NCBI GenBank assembly: GCA_964464755.1
Contig: CAYXGZ010000029.1
Coordinates: 1-45,395 of the forward strand
Direction: 5' to 3'
DNA length: 45,395 bases
DNA from: CAYXGZ01 sp964464755
Lineage (GTDB): Bacteria > Planctomycetota > MHYJ01 > JACPRB01
Below are positions 8,653 to 18,193 of this stretch, piece after piece; the first letter of the stretch is position 1, and each line of letters begins with the position of its first letter. Below the pieces are notes generated by a model. That model was not told the DNA's origin and did no database searches. It was given only the letters and a program-made list of their open reading frames with translations. A program made the translations under genes and the position numbers.

Positions 8653-10059
8653 ATGACGACGATCTCGACGCTGTTCGTCGGAGAGCGCAGCCTCGGCGCG
8701 GCCACCGGCCGGCAGGCCGGCAAGGCGGTCGAGCTGCTGCACGTCCGGACGCTGCCGCTGCCCGCGGACTACGCGGGCCGGGACGCGGACGGCCGGGCCG
8801 TCGCGCTGCGCGAGGCGCTGGAGCGCTCGGGCCTCGACCTCCGCGCCGTCGTCGTGGTCGTCCCCCGCGCCCAGGCCATCCTGCGCTCCTTCCCCCTGCC
8901 CCCGGGTTCCGCCGAGGAGATCCACCGGATGGTGGGCTTCCAGCTCGAGAAGGACCTCCCGCTGCCGCCCGACCAGGTGCGCAGCTCCTACGCGCTCAGC
9001 CCCGGCCCCGACGGCCGGGTCCTCGTCGGCGCCTCCGCGGTCCCGATCGAGGCGCTCGACCGCATCGTCGCCCCGCTGGCGAAGGCCGGCGTCAAGGCGA
9101 CGGGCGCCGTCGTCGGCTCCTTCGGCCTGCCCCACCTGCTCCCCGCCGGGCCCTCCGACGGGACGCTGGTCGTGCAGGTCGCCGACGGCACGGCGGAGAT
9201 CGCGATCCTCGACGGCGGCGCCGTGGCCCTGTCCCGCACCGTCCCCGCGGATCCCGTGGACCCCGAGGTGCTCGCGACGGAGATCGGCCGCGCCCTGCTC
9301 TCCCAGCAGGCGGCCGGCGGCCGCCGCGAGGTGCAGCGCGTGGTCGTCGCGGGCGACGACGAGGAGGCGGACCGCCTCGCCACGGGCCTGCAGCTCGCGC
9401 TGGGCCGCGAGGTCGGCCGGGCCGTGCCCGACCCCTCGGTGCTGCGGCCCGCCGCCCTGCGCCTCGCCGACGCGGGCGCCGTCGCCGCGGGCGTCTGCCT
9501 GGGCCTGCTCTCCGGCCGCGCCCCGCTGCCCGACGTGCTCCACCCGCCCGCCCCGCGGCGCGCGCTCCGGCTGGGCCGGGGCGCCCGGGTCGGCATCCTC
9601 GCCGCCGTCGCCGCGATCGCGCTCGTCGCCTGGGCCCAGGTCACGCTCTCCGACCTCCGCGCCGAGCACGACCGCCTCAAGGCCGAGTACGACAAGGTCA
9701 AGCCGCACGCGGAGAAGGTCGCCCGGCTCCGCGGCCACCTCGCGGCCGTGAACCTCTGGCAGGACGCGCGCTTCGCGTGGATCGACGTGCTCGCCGGCCT
9801 GCGCTCGAAGCTCGACCGCCAGAAGCTGCACCTGACGTCGCTGTCCGCGGGCGACTCCGGCTGGGTGGTCGCCAAGGGCAAGGCCACCGACGACACGCAC
9901 GTGACGGGCTACATCGCCGAGCTGCAGAAGCTGGCGCCGTTCTTCCGCGAGGTCGTGGCGGACAGCATCACGACGGCGGCGGACTCGGGCGGCGGCTACC
10001 GCCACGATTTCTCCCTGAGGATCCGGGTGGACGGGCTGGGCCCGCCGCCCCGCAAGTGA
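8653..10059 (+). CDS. gspL: GspL-like inner-membrane assembly protein (PilM-PilN type)
   Basis: 468 residues. The N-terminal half (1-300) looks like the actin-like cytoplasmic domain of GspL/PilM, with a PRAQAILRSFPLPPG segment near residue 75 and VGFQLEKDLPLP near 95. One transmembrane helix lies around 315-335 (VGILAAVAAIALVAWAQVTL). A coiled coil follows, then a PilN-like periplasmic ferredoxin-fold domain (about 375-455). The fused arrangement is the GspL architecture. It links GspE to the membrane platform. The stop overlaps the gspM ATG by one base (TGATG). Confidence 0.78.
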   Translation: MTTISTLFVGERSLGAATGRQAGKAVELLHVRTLPLPADYAGRDADGRAVALREALERSGLDLRAVVVVVPRAQAILRSFPLPPGSAEEIHRMVGFQLEKDLPLPPDQVRSSYALSPGPDGRVLVGASAVPIEALDRIVAPLAKAGVKATGAVVGSFGLPHLLPAGPSDGTLVVQVADGTAEIAILDGGAVALSRTVPADPVDPEVLATEIGRALLSQQAAGGRREVQRVVVAGDDEEADRLATGLQLALGREVGRAVPDPSVLRPAALRLADAGAVAAGVCLGLLSGRAPLPDVLHPPAPRRALRLGRGARVGILAAVAAIALVAWAQVTLSDLRAEHDRLKAEYDKVKPHAEKVARLRGHLAAVNLWQDARFAWIDVLAGLRSKLDRQKLHLTSLSAGDSGWVVAKGKATDDTHVTGYIAELQKLAPFFREVVADSITTAADSGGGYRHDFSLRIRVDGLGPPPRK

Positions 10060-10595
10060 TGGAACCGCGCGCGAAGCTCCTGGCGGCCGTCGCGGCCCTG
10101 GCCCTCGTGGGCTACGGGCTGGACCGGGTCGCCCTCACGCCGTGGATGGAGGCCGTCGCCAAGGCGAAGGCCGACCTCGCGGCCCTGCGGCCGAAGCTGG
10201 AGGCCGCGAAGTCCTCGCTCAAGGACGAGGCCCGCGTCGCGGCCGACTGGAAGAGGATGGGCGGGCGGCTCGAGTCGCGCCGTCCCGAGGAGGCGGCCAA
10301 CCAGTTCAACACGATGCTGGGCGGCCTGGCCGACTCCCTGAAGCTCGAGAAGGCGAACCTGAAGCCCGACCCGGCCCCGCGCGCGCTGGCCTCGACGGGC
10401 AGCCGCCAGCACGCGGTGGACCTCCAGTTCCGCTGCGCCTGGGAGGCCCTCGTGAAGCTGCTCCTCGAGCTGAACAACACCGACGAGTTCGTCCGCGTCG
10501 AGAGCCTCTCCGTCGGCGCCCAGGCGAAGGACGGGCTGCTCGACGTCTCGCTGCGCCTGAGCACGCTGGCCTGGGCCGGACCGGGGGCCCGATGA
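10059..10595 (+). CDS. gspM: GspM/PilO-like inner-membrane protein
   Basis: 178 residues with an N-terminal membrane helix (AKLLAAVAALALVGYGLD), a coiled coil (residues 30-90) and a small alpha/beta domain (QHAVDLQFRCAWEALVKLLLELNN). This is the GspM/PilO plan: partner of GspL, stabilising the assembly platform. Identification rests on architecture and position, since the family is poorly conserved. Both ends overlap neighbours by 1-4 bases. Confidence 0.7.
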   Translation: MEPRAKLLAAVAALALVGYGLDRVALTPWMEAVAKAKADLAALRPKLEAAKSSLKDEARVAADWKRMGGRLESRRPEEAANQFNTMLGGLADSLKLEKANLKPDPAPRALASTGSRQHAVDLQFRCAWEALVKLLLELNNTDEFVRVESLSVGAQAKDGLLDVSLRLSTLAWAGPGAR

Positions 10596-11281
10596 ACCTG
10601 CTCCTCGCGCTGTCCCTCCTGCTCGGCGGCGGCGACGCCCCGGCGCCCGATCCGGCCTCGCGCCTCCGCGAGGCCCTCCTGGGCCTGCCCGGCGCCTGGA
10701 GCCCCCAGGAGCGCAAGGACGAGCCCGCGTTCCGCCCCGCCGGCGTCCGCACGAAGCGCACCCTCGAGGACCTCAAGGGCCTGGCCGACGACAACCTCTT
10801 CTCGCCGCCGCGCAAGAAGGACGACCGGCCGAAGGACCCGGCCAAGGATCCCGTCAAGGAGGCCCCGAAGCCCCGCATGCTCTCGGTCACCGGCTTCGTC
10901 TTCCACGAGGCCGGGAAGCGCTACGAGGCCCTCGTCGAGGACCGCGAGTGGAACGACAAGGAGAAGAAGTACGCCGTGAAGGAGATCCGCTTCGTCAAGG
11001 CGGGCGACGAGCTGGCCGGCGGGAGCGTCGTCGAGGTCACGGCCGAGCGCCTCGTGCTGAAGTCCGGCGAGAAGTCCACGGAGCTGAAGGCGGGCGACCA
11101 GGTGGCCGCCGACGGCTCCTCGACGTCCCGGGCGGACTCCCACGAGCCGGCCGCGCCGGACACCCCCGTCGACCCCAAGGCGAAGGAGGACGCGCTGAAG
11201 CGCCTCAAGGACCGCCTGAAGCGGGAGCCGCCCCCCGAGGACCCCTCCGACGACCCCGCTCCCCGGCGGAGGAACCGATGA
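10592..11281 (+). CDS. GspC/PilP-like periplasmic connector
   Basis: 229 residues. The N-terminus (MNLLLALSLLLGGGDAP) is a signal peptide or short anchor. After a proline/lysine-rich linker (KDDRPKDPAKDPVKEAPKPR) a compact beta domain (about 92-170; MLSVTGFVFHE, FVKAGDELAGGSVVEVTAERLVLK) resembles the homology region of GspC or PilP, which contacts the secretin N0 domain. A charged, Pro-rich tail follows. Between gspM and gspD it fills the only missing core slot, GspC. Similarity is at fold level, so the name is tentative. Confidence 0.5.
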   Translation: MNLLLALSLLLGGGDAPAPDPASRLREALLGLPGAWSPQERKDEPAFRPAGVRTKRTLEDLKGLADDNLFSPPRKKDDRPKDPAKDPVKEAPKPRMLSVTGFVFHEAGKRYEALVEDREWNDKEKKYAVKEIRFVKAGDELAGGSVVEVTAERLVLKSGEKSTELKAGDQVAADGSSTSRADSHEPAAPDTPVDPKAKEDALKRLKDRLKREPPPEDPSDDPAPRRRNR

Positions 11282-11330
11282 ACCCCGGAGCCCCCTCGTT
11301 TGTCCGTATCCAGGAAGGGAGACCGCGCCC

Positions 11331-14078
11331 ATGATCCGGAACCTGACCGCCGTGCTGGTGTTCGGCCTGCTCCTCGCCGGCGCGCCGGCCGCGCCCGCCC
11401 AGGACGCGCCCCCGCCGCCGGAGCGCAAGCTCGTCTTCAACTTCCGCGAGGCCTCCGTCGACGCCGTGCTGCAGTACGTCTGCCGCCAGCTCGACTGGAC
11501 GCTCGTCTACGGCACGAAGCCCGAGGGCACGATCACGGCCTTCAGCGACTCGGAGATCTCCGAGACCCGCGTGGTGGACTTCCTGAACACGGCCCTCGCG
11601 AAGACGAAGACCCAGGCCTTCCAGTTCGGCGGCGTCCTCAAGGTCGTCACCGAGGAGGAGGCCAAGAAGGGCACCTTCAACATCGACTACGGCAACGACC
11701 CGGCCAAGGTCCCGATCAACGACACGATCCGCACCTGGATCATCCCCTGCAAGAACGCGACGGTCGCGGACATCCAGAAGGAGCTGAAGGACCTGCTGAC
11801 CTCGGACGGCCTGCAGATGGCCGTCAACACCTACTCGAACACGCTCGTCTTCACCGGCAAGAGCTCCTCGATCTACCGCGTCGCCCGCATCCTCAAGATC
11901 CTCGACGTCCAGGCGACGGAGCGGCTCGAGGTGAAGATGTTCAAGCTCAAGAACGCCGACGCCCAGGAGACGGCGAAGCTGATCAACGAGATCTTCCGCC
12001 GCGAGGCGGCGAACCCCCAGGGCCGGGGCGGCAACCCCTTCCGCGAGATGGCCCAGGCCTTCGGCATGGGCGGCCGCAACCAGGAGCAGGGCCCCCAGGC
12101 CCGGACGCTCGCCAGCGAGACCTTCAAGGTCACCGCCGACGCCCGCACGAACTCCATCGTGGCCACGGCCACGTCCGAGAACCTGAAGATCGTCGAGGAC
12201 CTCGTCACGCGCCTGGACACCGAGGCGGCCGACGCCGTGCGCCTGAAGCTCTACCCGCTGCGCTACGCGGACGCCAAGGAGGTCGCGGCGCTCATCACCT
12301 CGATCTTCGAGGACGACAAGAAGGCGGCGGAGCGCAACGCGCGCGGCCAGCCCCGCATGCCGATGTTCATGGGCGGCCAGCCCCAGCCGACCGGCGACAC
12401 GGCCGGCGCGACCCGCGAGGTCCGCGCGGTGGCCGACACGCGCACGAACTCCGTCGTCGTCGCGGGCAACGAGGCGAACCTGAAGACGGTCGACGACCTC
12501 GTCGCGAACATCGACCGCCAGATCACCGACATCATCAAGATCAAGATCTACGAGCTGAAGAACGCCGACGCGACGCAGATGTCGAACACGCTCAAGGAGA
12601 TGTTCCGGCCCCAGATCACGGCCACCCAGAACTCCGGCCGGACGACCGGCGGGACCCAGGGCGGCGGCAACAACAACCCCTTCGGCATGTTCGGCGGCGG
12701 CGGCAACCGCGGCGCGACGGGCGGCGCGGCGTCCACCGGCGGCGGCCTGCCCCCGAGCATGGAGATGGAGATCGCGCCCGACACCCGCACGAACTCCGTC
12801 GTCGTGAAGGCCAGCGAGACCTTCATCGAGATCGTCGACGAGATCGTCGAGCAGCTCGACAAGAACCCCACGGAGAGCACGAGCACCTACGTGCTCGACC
12901 TGAAGAACGGCAAGGCGGCCGACATCGCCCAGGTGCTCCAGAGCCTCCTGCGCGGCGGCTCCACGGGCAACGCCGGCAACCGGAACGCGAACACCGGGAA
13001 CAACGCGAACCGCACCGGCGGCAACAACGCCGGCACGCGCGGGGGCGGCAACAGCGCCACCCGCAACCTCGGCCCGATGCAGGACGGTCCCGCGCCCGCC
13101 CCCGCCGGCCAGGACGAGGAGGAGCCGGACGACCGCCGCGGCATCACCGGCCAGGTCGACGTCCAGGCCGACCCCTCGACGAACACCCTCGTGATCCGCA
13201 CCTCGCCGCGCAACTTCGACGCGATCCGCAACATCGTCTCCAGCCTCGACCGGATGCGCCCCCAGGTGCTCGTCAAGGTCCTCATCGCCGAGGTCACGCT
13301 CGACGAGAACACCCAGTTCGGCGTCGAGGGCTTCTGGGAGAACAAGTTCCGCGTCCACGGCGACGCGATCACGCACCGCTACGGCACGGACTTCGTCCTC
13401 CCCTCGCAGGGCTTCGCGGCCGCCTTCACCGGCGACGAGATGCAGGCCAAGCTCAACCTCTTCGCCGACGAAGGCAAGCTCAAGGTCCTCGCCACCCCGC
13501 GCATCCTCGTCCTCGACAACGAGACGGCCAGCATCAACGTCGGCAAGGAGGTCCCGCGGGTGACCAACTCCACGGTCAACCAGCAGGGCAACACGGTCAA
13601 CACGATCCAGTACGAGAACGTCGGCATCCTGCTCGAGGTCACCCCGCACATCAATTACGACGGCCTCGTCACCATGGAGGTCCACCCCGAGATCAGCGAC
13701 ATCGCCCCCGCGAGCGAGTCGGTCCCGATCTCCGAGGACCTCGTCTCCCCCACGTTCTTCGTCAACTCGGCCGAGACGACCGTCGCGGCCCGCAGCGGCC
13801 AGACCGTCGTCATCGGCGGCCTGATCCGGGACACGGTCAACGACACGGTCCAGAAGGTCCCGCTGCTCGGCGACATCCCGCTCATCGGCCACCTCTTCTC
13901 CAGCACCACGAAGTCCAAGGAGAAGCGCGAGCTGATGATCTTCCTCACCCCCTACGTGGCGTACACGACGGGGCAGCTCGAGGAGATCACCGAGCTGGAG
14001 CGCGCCCAGCTCAAGCTGCTCGAGGACGCGGACATCCGCTCCGAGGGCGACGCCTGGCTCAAGAAGATCAAGAAGTGA
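11331..14078 (+). CDS. gspD: Type II secretion outer-membrane secretin GspD with extra N domains
   Basis: 915 residues, clearly longer than the usual 650-750. A signal peptide (residues 1-24) precedes an N0 domain (about 30-105; LVFNFREASVDAVLQYVCRQ). I count five N1-like KH-type repeats, each ending in a TNS/TNT-V-V strand (for example ADARTNSIVATAT, ADTRTNSVVVAGN, PDTRTNSVVVKAS). Gly/Asn-rich loops interrupt several. The secretin barrel domain ends with VVIGGLIRDTVNDTVQKVP and LLGDIPLIGHLF. It forms the outer-membrane exit pore. The start is ATG 11331 with GGAAGGGAG at 11314-11322. No obvious pilotin gene is adjacent, though the TPR lipoprotein next door could serve. Confidence 0.92.
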   Translation: MIRNLTAVLVFGLLLAGAPAAPAQDAPPPPERKLVFNFREASVDAVLQYVCRQLDWTLVYGTKPEGTITAFSDSEISETRVVDFLNTALAKTKTQAFQFGGVLKVVTEEEAKKGTFNIDYGNDPAKVPINDTIRTWIIPCKNATVADIQKELKDLLTSDGLQMAVNTYSNTLVFTGKSSSIYRVARILKILDVQATERLEVKMFKLKNADAQETAKLINEIFRREAANPQGRGGNPFREMAQAFGMGGRNQEQGPQARTLASETFKVTADARTNSIVATATSENLKIVEDLVTRLDTEAADAVRLKLYPLRYADAKEVAALITSIFEDDKKAAERNARGQPRMPMFMGGQPQPTGDTAGATREVRAVADTRTNSVVVAGNEANLKTVDDLVANIDRQITDIIKIKIYELKNADATQMSNTLKEMFRPQITATQNSGRTTGGTQGGGNNNPFGMFGGGGNRGATGGAASTGGGLPPSMEMEIAPDTRTNSVVVKASETFIEIVDEIVEQLDKNPTESTSTYVLDLKNGKAADIAQVLQSLLRGGSTGNAGNRNANTGNNANRTGGNNAGTRGGGNSATRNLGPMQDGPAPAPAGQDEEEPDDRRGITGQVDVQADPSTNTLVIRTSPRNFDAIRNIVSSLDRMRPQVLVKVLIAEVTLDENTQFGVEGFWENKFRVHGDAITHRYGTDFVLPSQGFAAAFTGDEMQAKLNLFADEGKLKVLATPRILVLDNETASINVGKEVPRVTNSTVNQQGNTVNTIQYENVGILLEVTPHINYDGLVTMEVHPEISDIAPASESVPISEDLVSPTFFVNSAETTVAARSGQTVVIGGLIRDTVNDTVQKVPLLGDIPLIGHLFSSTTKSKEKRELMIFLTPYVAYTTGQLEEITELERAQLKLLEDADIRSEGDAWLKKIKK

Positions 14079-14083
14079 ACCCC

Positions 14084-14887
14084 ATGAAGACCCGGCTCCT
14101 CCCCGTCCTGCTCGTCCTGCTGGCGGCCTGCGCCTCGCGGCCGGCCGACCAGGTCCGCGCCGAGCGCGCCCGCGAGCTCCGCACGCGGGGCGACTCCGCG
14201 TTCGCCGCCCGCGACTGGAAGGGCGCCCTCGCGCTCTACGACGACGCGGCCGAGGCGAACCCCCAGGCCGCCGAGACCTTCTGGAAGCGCGGCAACGTCC
14301 GGGTCGAGCTCTACCACGACCCCGGCGAGGAGGGCCGCACCCGCGAGCACCTCGAGCGCGCCACCTGGGACTACACGCGCGCCGTCCAGCTCAACCCGGC
14401 CTACTACGAGGCCTACTTCAACCGGGCCATGCTCGCGATGAAGTTCGCCAAGTTCCGCGAGGCCGTCGGCGACCTCCTGCAGTGCTGCCAGCTCCGGCCC
14501 AAGGAGTCCGAGCCGCACCTGCTCGTCGCGAAGGTCTACGAGGAGAAGTTCGAGGACCGGCAGGTCCAGGCCCTCGACCACTACGAGAAGTACGTCGAGC
14601 TCGGCGGCTCCGACGACGAGGTCCGCGAGAAGGTCCGCAAGTGGCGCGAGCTGAAGAAGTCCCTCGCCCCCGTCCCCACGCCCGCCGCGGCCCCGAGGCC
14701 CACCGCGGACGACGAGAAGGCCGCCGCCGACCTCCACGCGAAGGCCCTCGAGCAGGTGAAGGCCGGGAAGAAGGCCGAGGCCGCCGCGTCGCTCCGCGAG
14801 CTCCTCGAGAAGCACGGGAAGACGAAGTACGTGAAGGAGCGCGAGAAGCAGCTCCAGGTCCTGCTGAAGGCCTTCGCCCCCCAGTAG
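14084..14887 (+). CDS. TPR-repeat lipoprotein
   Basis: 267 residues. The lipobox LLAAC (near residues 13-17) after a short hydrophobic stretch marks a lipoprotein. Tetratricopeptide repeats span about 25-170 (DSAFAARDWKGALALYDDAAEANPQ; AVQLNPAYYEAYFNRAMLAMKFAKFREAV). A Pro/Ala linker and a helical C-terminus follow. It lies six bases after gspD. TPR lipoproteins can act as secretin pilotins or assembly factors, so a role in GspD targeting is attractive but only inferred from position. Confidence 0.65.
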   Translation: MKTRLLPVLLVLLAACASRPADQVRAERARELRTRGDSAFAARDWKGALALYDDAAEANPQAAETFWKRGNVRVELYHDPGEEGRTREHLERATWDYTRAVQLNPAYYEAYFNRAMLAMKFAKFREAVGDLLQCCQLRPKESEPHLLVAKVYEEKFEDRQVQALDHYEKYVELGGSDDEVREKVRKWRELKKSLAPVPTPAAAPRPTADDEKAAADLHAKALEQVKAGKKAEAAASLRELLEKHGKTKYVKEREKQLQVLLKAFAPQ

Positions 14888-14889
14888 CC

Positions 14890-15978
14890 ATGCGCGCCGG
14901 GCTCCTCCTCCTCGCCCTCCTGGGGGTCCAGGACCCCGAGCTCGAGGCGGCCCGCAAGGCCGAGGCCGAGCGCCTCGCCGCCCGGCCCCCCGTCGACCGC
15001 GCCGCGTTCGTCTCGCCGACCTCCCCCGCGAAGGCCGCGCCGCGCGTCCTGCGCGTCGCCGTCCAGCCCCTCTCCTTCCCCGACGCGCCCTCGACGCGGG
15101 AGGACCTCGCGACCGCCCTCGCCGCCCCGCTGGAGCGCTACTACGCCGCGCAGTCGGGCGGGCGCCTCGAGTTCAGGACGGTCCTGCGGCCCCGCCGCGC
15201 CTTGGAGGCCACCCGCGCCTCGCTCGCGAAGTCGGCGGCGGGCTCGGCCGCGGAGGGCGAGGCCGTGGCCGGGGTCCTCGAGGGCGACGTCGACGCGTGG
15301 ATCCTCGTCGTGGGCGGCCCCTTCGGCGAGCGCGGCGGCTCGCTCTGGCCCCACCAGTCGACCCTCGAGCGCGGCGGCCGCAAGTTCCCCTACGTGCTGC
15401 TGCCCGAGGAGGGCGACGCGCGCTGGTTCGGCGCCGCCTGCCACGAGGCCGGGCACTTCCTCGACCTCTCGGACCAGTACGAGGACGCCGGCGCGAAGGT
15501 CGGGCGCTGGTGCCTGATGGGGACGGGCTACCTCGGGGTCTCGGAGGCCGACCCGACGCCCGCCCCGCTCTGCGCCGTGTGCCGGGCCTCGCTGGACTGG
15601 ATCGCGCCGCTGCCGGTCGACCCTTCCCGCGAGACGGCGGCGACGCTGGGCCCCGGCGAGGCCGCGAGGGTGGCGCTGGCCCGCGACGGGGCGGAGTCTC
15701 TGGTGCTGGAGCCGCGCGGCGCGTCGCTGCTGGCCTGGCACGTCGGCGGCGGCCGGCCGATCGAGCTGGCGGCGGTGCTCGACGGGACGTCCTCGGACCG
15801 GCTCACGCCCTGGAGCGATCCGCCGCTGCGGGCCCGGACGCCGGGCGCGCGCGACGCGTGGATCGTGGACGTCCGCGGCGGCGACGGCCGCGCGTGGTTC
15901 CGCGTGGCCCCCTCGGCGCCGCTCACGCCGCTCGAGGAGCTGAGAAGGAAGCGGGTGGGGCGGGAGCTGGGACGCTAG
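14890..15978 (+). CDS. Exported M6-type zinc metalloprotease
   Basis: 362 residues with a short signal peptide (RAGLLLLALLGVQ). The zinc motif HEAGH is at 185-189, with Asp195 in the third-ligand position of HExxHxxGxxD (the Gly is replaced by Asp192). RWCLMGTGYLG some 20 residues later provides the Met-turn. Upstream, LRVAVQPLSFPDAP and AWILVVGGPFGERGG match immune-inhibitor-A-like (M6) proteases. A beta-sandwich-like C-terminus follows. Located two bases after the TPR lipoprotein at the end of the T2SS run, it is a good candidate substrate. The stop overlaps that of the opposing S9 peptidase gene. Confidence 0.72.
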   Translation: MRAGLLLLALLGVQDPELEAARKAEAERLAARPPVDRAAFVSPTSPAKAAPRVLRVAVQPLSFPDAPSTREDLATALAAPLERYYAAQSGGRLEFRTVLRPRRALEATRASLAKSAAGSAAEGEAVAGVLEGDVDAWILVVGGPFGERGGSLWPHQSTLERGGRKFPYVLLPEEGDARWFGAACHEAGHFLDLSDQYEDAGAKVGRWCLMGTGYLGVSEADPTPAPLCAVCRASLDWIAPLPVDPSRETAATLGPGEAARVALARDGAESLVLEPRGASLLAWHVGGGRPIELAAVLDGTSSDRLTPWSDPPLRARTPGARDAWIVDVRGGDGRAWFRVAPSAPLTPLEELRRKRVGRELGR

Positions 15979-18041
15979 AGATTCAGCCGGAAAAACTCCG
16001 CGATCCGCTCCTCCATGTTCCGCCGGTCCTTCTCGCCGCGGGGCATGTGCCGCTCGTTCGGGTAGAGCAGGATCTCGTGCGCCTTGTTCGCCTTCACGAG
16101 CGCGTCGACGAACCTCGCCGTGTGCCGGAAGTGCACGTTCTCGTCGATCATCCCGTGCACGAGCAGCAGCCGGCCCGCGAGCCGCCCCGCGTGCTCCAGC
16201 GCGCTGCCCTGCCGGTAGCCCTCCGGGTTCTCCCGCGGCGTCGACATGTACCGCTCGGTGTAGTGCGTGTCGTAGCCGTCCCAGGACGTGACCGGCGCGC
16301 CCGCCACGCCCGCCTTGAAGACCTCCGGCGCGGTGAGCAGCGACATCAGCGTCATGTAGCCGCCGTAGCTCCAGCCGTAGATCCCGACCCGGCCCCCGTC
16401 CACCCAGCCCTTCGACCTCGCGAAGGCGACCCCGTCGACCTGGTCGCGCACCTCCACGGTCCCCATCTTCTGGTAGAGCGCGCTCTCGAACGCGACGCCC
16501 CGCCGCGCCGAGCCCCGGTTGTCCACCTTGAGGACGACGAAGCCCCGGTCCGCGAGGTGCTGCGCCCTCAGCGAGACCGTCAGCGCCCACGAGTCCTGCA
16601 CGGCCTGCACGTGCGGGCCGCCGTAGACCTCGACGACCAGCGGCGCAGGCAGCTTGTCGGGCAGCCAGGCCGCCGCGTGGAGCCGGACCCCGTCGCGCGA
16701 CGCGAACTCGTGCAGCTCCGGCGTCCTCAACTTCATCTCGGTCGCGGGCGGAGCGGGCAGCGCGACGCCCGAGGGCTTCAGCGTCGCCGACGGCGGCGAG
16801 GTCCTCGAGTCGTGCAGGTCGATCCACGCGGAGAAGTCAGGCGCGAAGACCGCGTCGTGCATCCCCGGGGAGGTCGTCAGCCGCTCGGCCTTCCCGCCGT
16901 CGAGCGGGGCGACCCAGGCGTGCTTCTCGAGGGGCGACTCGCTCCCGGTGAACGCCACGCGCCGCCCCTTGGCGTCGAGGGCGATCACGGCGTCGACCGG
17001 CCAGGGCCCGGGCGAGACCTGGCGGATGAGCGTCCCGTCGGGCTTGAGCAGGTAGAGCTGCTTGAAGCCGCTCCGCTCGGAGGCCCAGAGGATCTCGCCG
17101 CCCGGCGCGACGGTCCTCAGGTCGTTGTGGAGGTTCACCCAGCAGGGCGACTCCTCGGCGAGCAGCAGGGCGGACTTCCCCGTCGCGGGGTCGAAGGCCC
17201 TCAGCTCGAGCCGGCGCTGGAGCCGGTCCTGGAGCTGGACGAGGAGGCGGCCGTCGGGATGCCAGTCCACGCGGGCCAGGTACTCCGCGTCGCCGAGGTC
17301 CATCCACGTCGTCGGGCCGCCGGCGGCGGGCACGACGCCGAGCCGGACCTTCGCGTTCTCCGCCCCGGCGAAGGGGTAGCGGTGCTCCTCGACCTCGGCG
17401 GCGTCCGCGCCGGAGCGCGGGATGACGAAGGGCGGGACGCGGCGCTCGTCGGCCTGCTCGTAGGCGAGGAGGCGGCCGTCGCGGCTCCACCAGAAGCCGG
17501 AGTGGCGGTGCATCTCCTCCTGGGCGACGTACTCGGCGAGGCCGTTGGTGACGTGGGCCTGGGCGTCGTGCGTGAGCCGGGTCTCGCGGCCGCCGTCGAC
17601 CTCGACGACGTGCAGCTCGCCGCCGCGGACGAAGGCGACGCGGGAGCCGTCGGGCGAGAAGCGGGGGTCGATCGCGCCGGTCGCGAGGACGACGTCCTCC
17701 GCGCCGCGGCGCAGGCGGAGCTCGCCGCGGAGCGGCACGAGGAGGGCGCCCTTCTCGGAGAACGCGTAGTGGGTGACGCCGGTCTCGCGGAGCCGCTGGC
17801 GCTCGCGGCGCAGGGCCTCCTCGCGGGAGACGTTCGCGTCGGTGACGCCGGCGCCGGGGTCGAAGAGGACGGAGCGCCGGCCGGTCGCGGGGTCGAGCTC
17901 CCAGAGGACGCGGCGGAGGCCGCCGTCCTCGGCCCAGAGGAAGACGACGCGGCGCCCGTCGGGCGTGAAGGAGATCTTCCCCGGCCCGGAGAGCCCCGGG
18001 CGGGGGAAGCGGGCGACGTCGTCGAGCGTGACCTGGCGCAT
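15975..18041 (-). CDS. S9 family prolyl oligopeptidase / dipeptidyl peptidase IV-like
   Basis: 688 residues. The N-terminal two thirds is a beta-propeller with DPP IV-type blades (FTPDGRRVVFLW, WSRDGRLLAYEQAD, VDWHPDGRLLV). The alpha/beta-hydrolase domain starts near 450 (LVVEVYGGPHVQ). The nucleophile motif GWSYGG gives Ser558, with Asp633 (GMIDENVHF) and His665 (NERHMPRG) completing the triad. No signal peptide is visible, so it may be cytoplasmic. It releases dipeptides or cleaves after proline in small peptides. It converges on the M6 gene with a four-base CTAG overlap of the two stops. Confidence 0.88.
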   Translation of the reverse strand: MRQVTLDDVARFPRPGLSGPGKISFTPDGRRVVFLWAEDGGLRRVLWELDPATGRRSVLFDPGAGVTDANVSREEALRRERQRLRETGVTHYAFSEKGALLVPLRGELRLRRGAEDVVLATGAIDPRFSPDGSRVAFVRGGELHVVEVDGGRETRLTHDAQAHVTNGLAEYVAQEEMHRHSGFWWSRDGRLLAYEQADERRVPPFVIPRSGADAAEVEEHRYPFAGAENAKVRLGVVPAAGGPTTWMDLGDAEYLARVDWHPDGRLLVQLQDRLQRRLELRAFDPATGKSALLLAEESPCWVNLHNDLRTVAPGGEILWASERSGFKQLYLLKPDGTLIRQVSPGPWPVDAVIALDAKGRRVAFTGSESPLEKHAWVAPLDGGKAERLTTSPGMHDAVFAPDFSAWIDLHDSRTSPPSATLKPSGVALPAPPATEMKLRTPELHEFASRDGVRLHAAAWLPDKLPAPLVVEVYGGPHVQAVQDSWALTVSLRAQHLADRGFVVLKVDNRGSARRGVAFESALYQKMGTVEVRDQVDGVAFARSKGWVDGGRVGIYGWSYGGYMTLMSLLTAPEVFKAGVAGAPVTSWDGYDTHYTERYMSTPRENPEGYRQGSALEHAGRLAGRLLLVHGMIDENVHFRHTARFVDALVKANKAHEILLYPNERHMPRGEKDRRNMEERIAEFFRLNL

Positions 18042-18095
18042 GGCGTCCGCCGGAATTCAGTTGTCGGGCCCCGGAACTCGGGGGTACAAGAACCG

Positions 18096-18182
18096 TGGTG
18101 CCGGAGGAGGGAGTTGAACCCTCACCTCCGTGAGGAGACCGGATTTTGAATCCGGCGCGTCTGCCAGTTCCGCCACTCCGGC
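18096..18182 (-). tRNA. tRNA-Leu (anticodon CAA)
   Basis: The minus strand folds as a class II tRNA of 87 nt. The acceptor stem is GCCGGAG/CTCCGGC, the anticodon stem-loop CCGGATTCAAAATCCGG presents CAA, a variable stem follows, and the T arm contains GTTCAA. CCA is encoded at the 3' end. CAA decodes TTG (leucine). Confidence 0.93.
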
Positions 18183-18193
18183 GCCGGCTGGGG

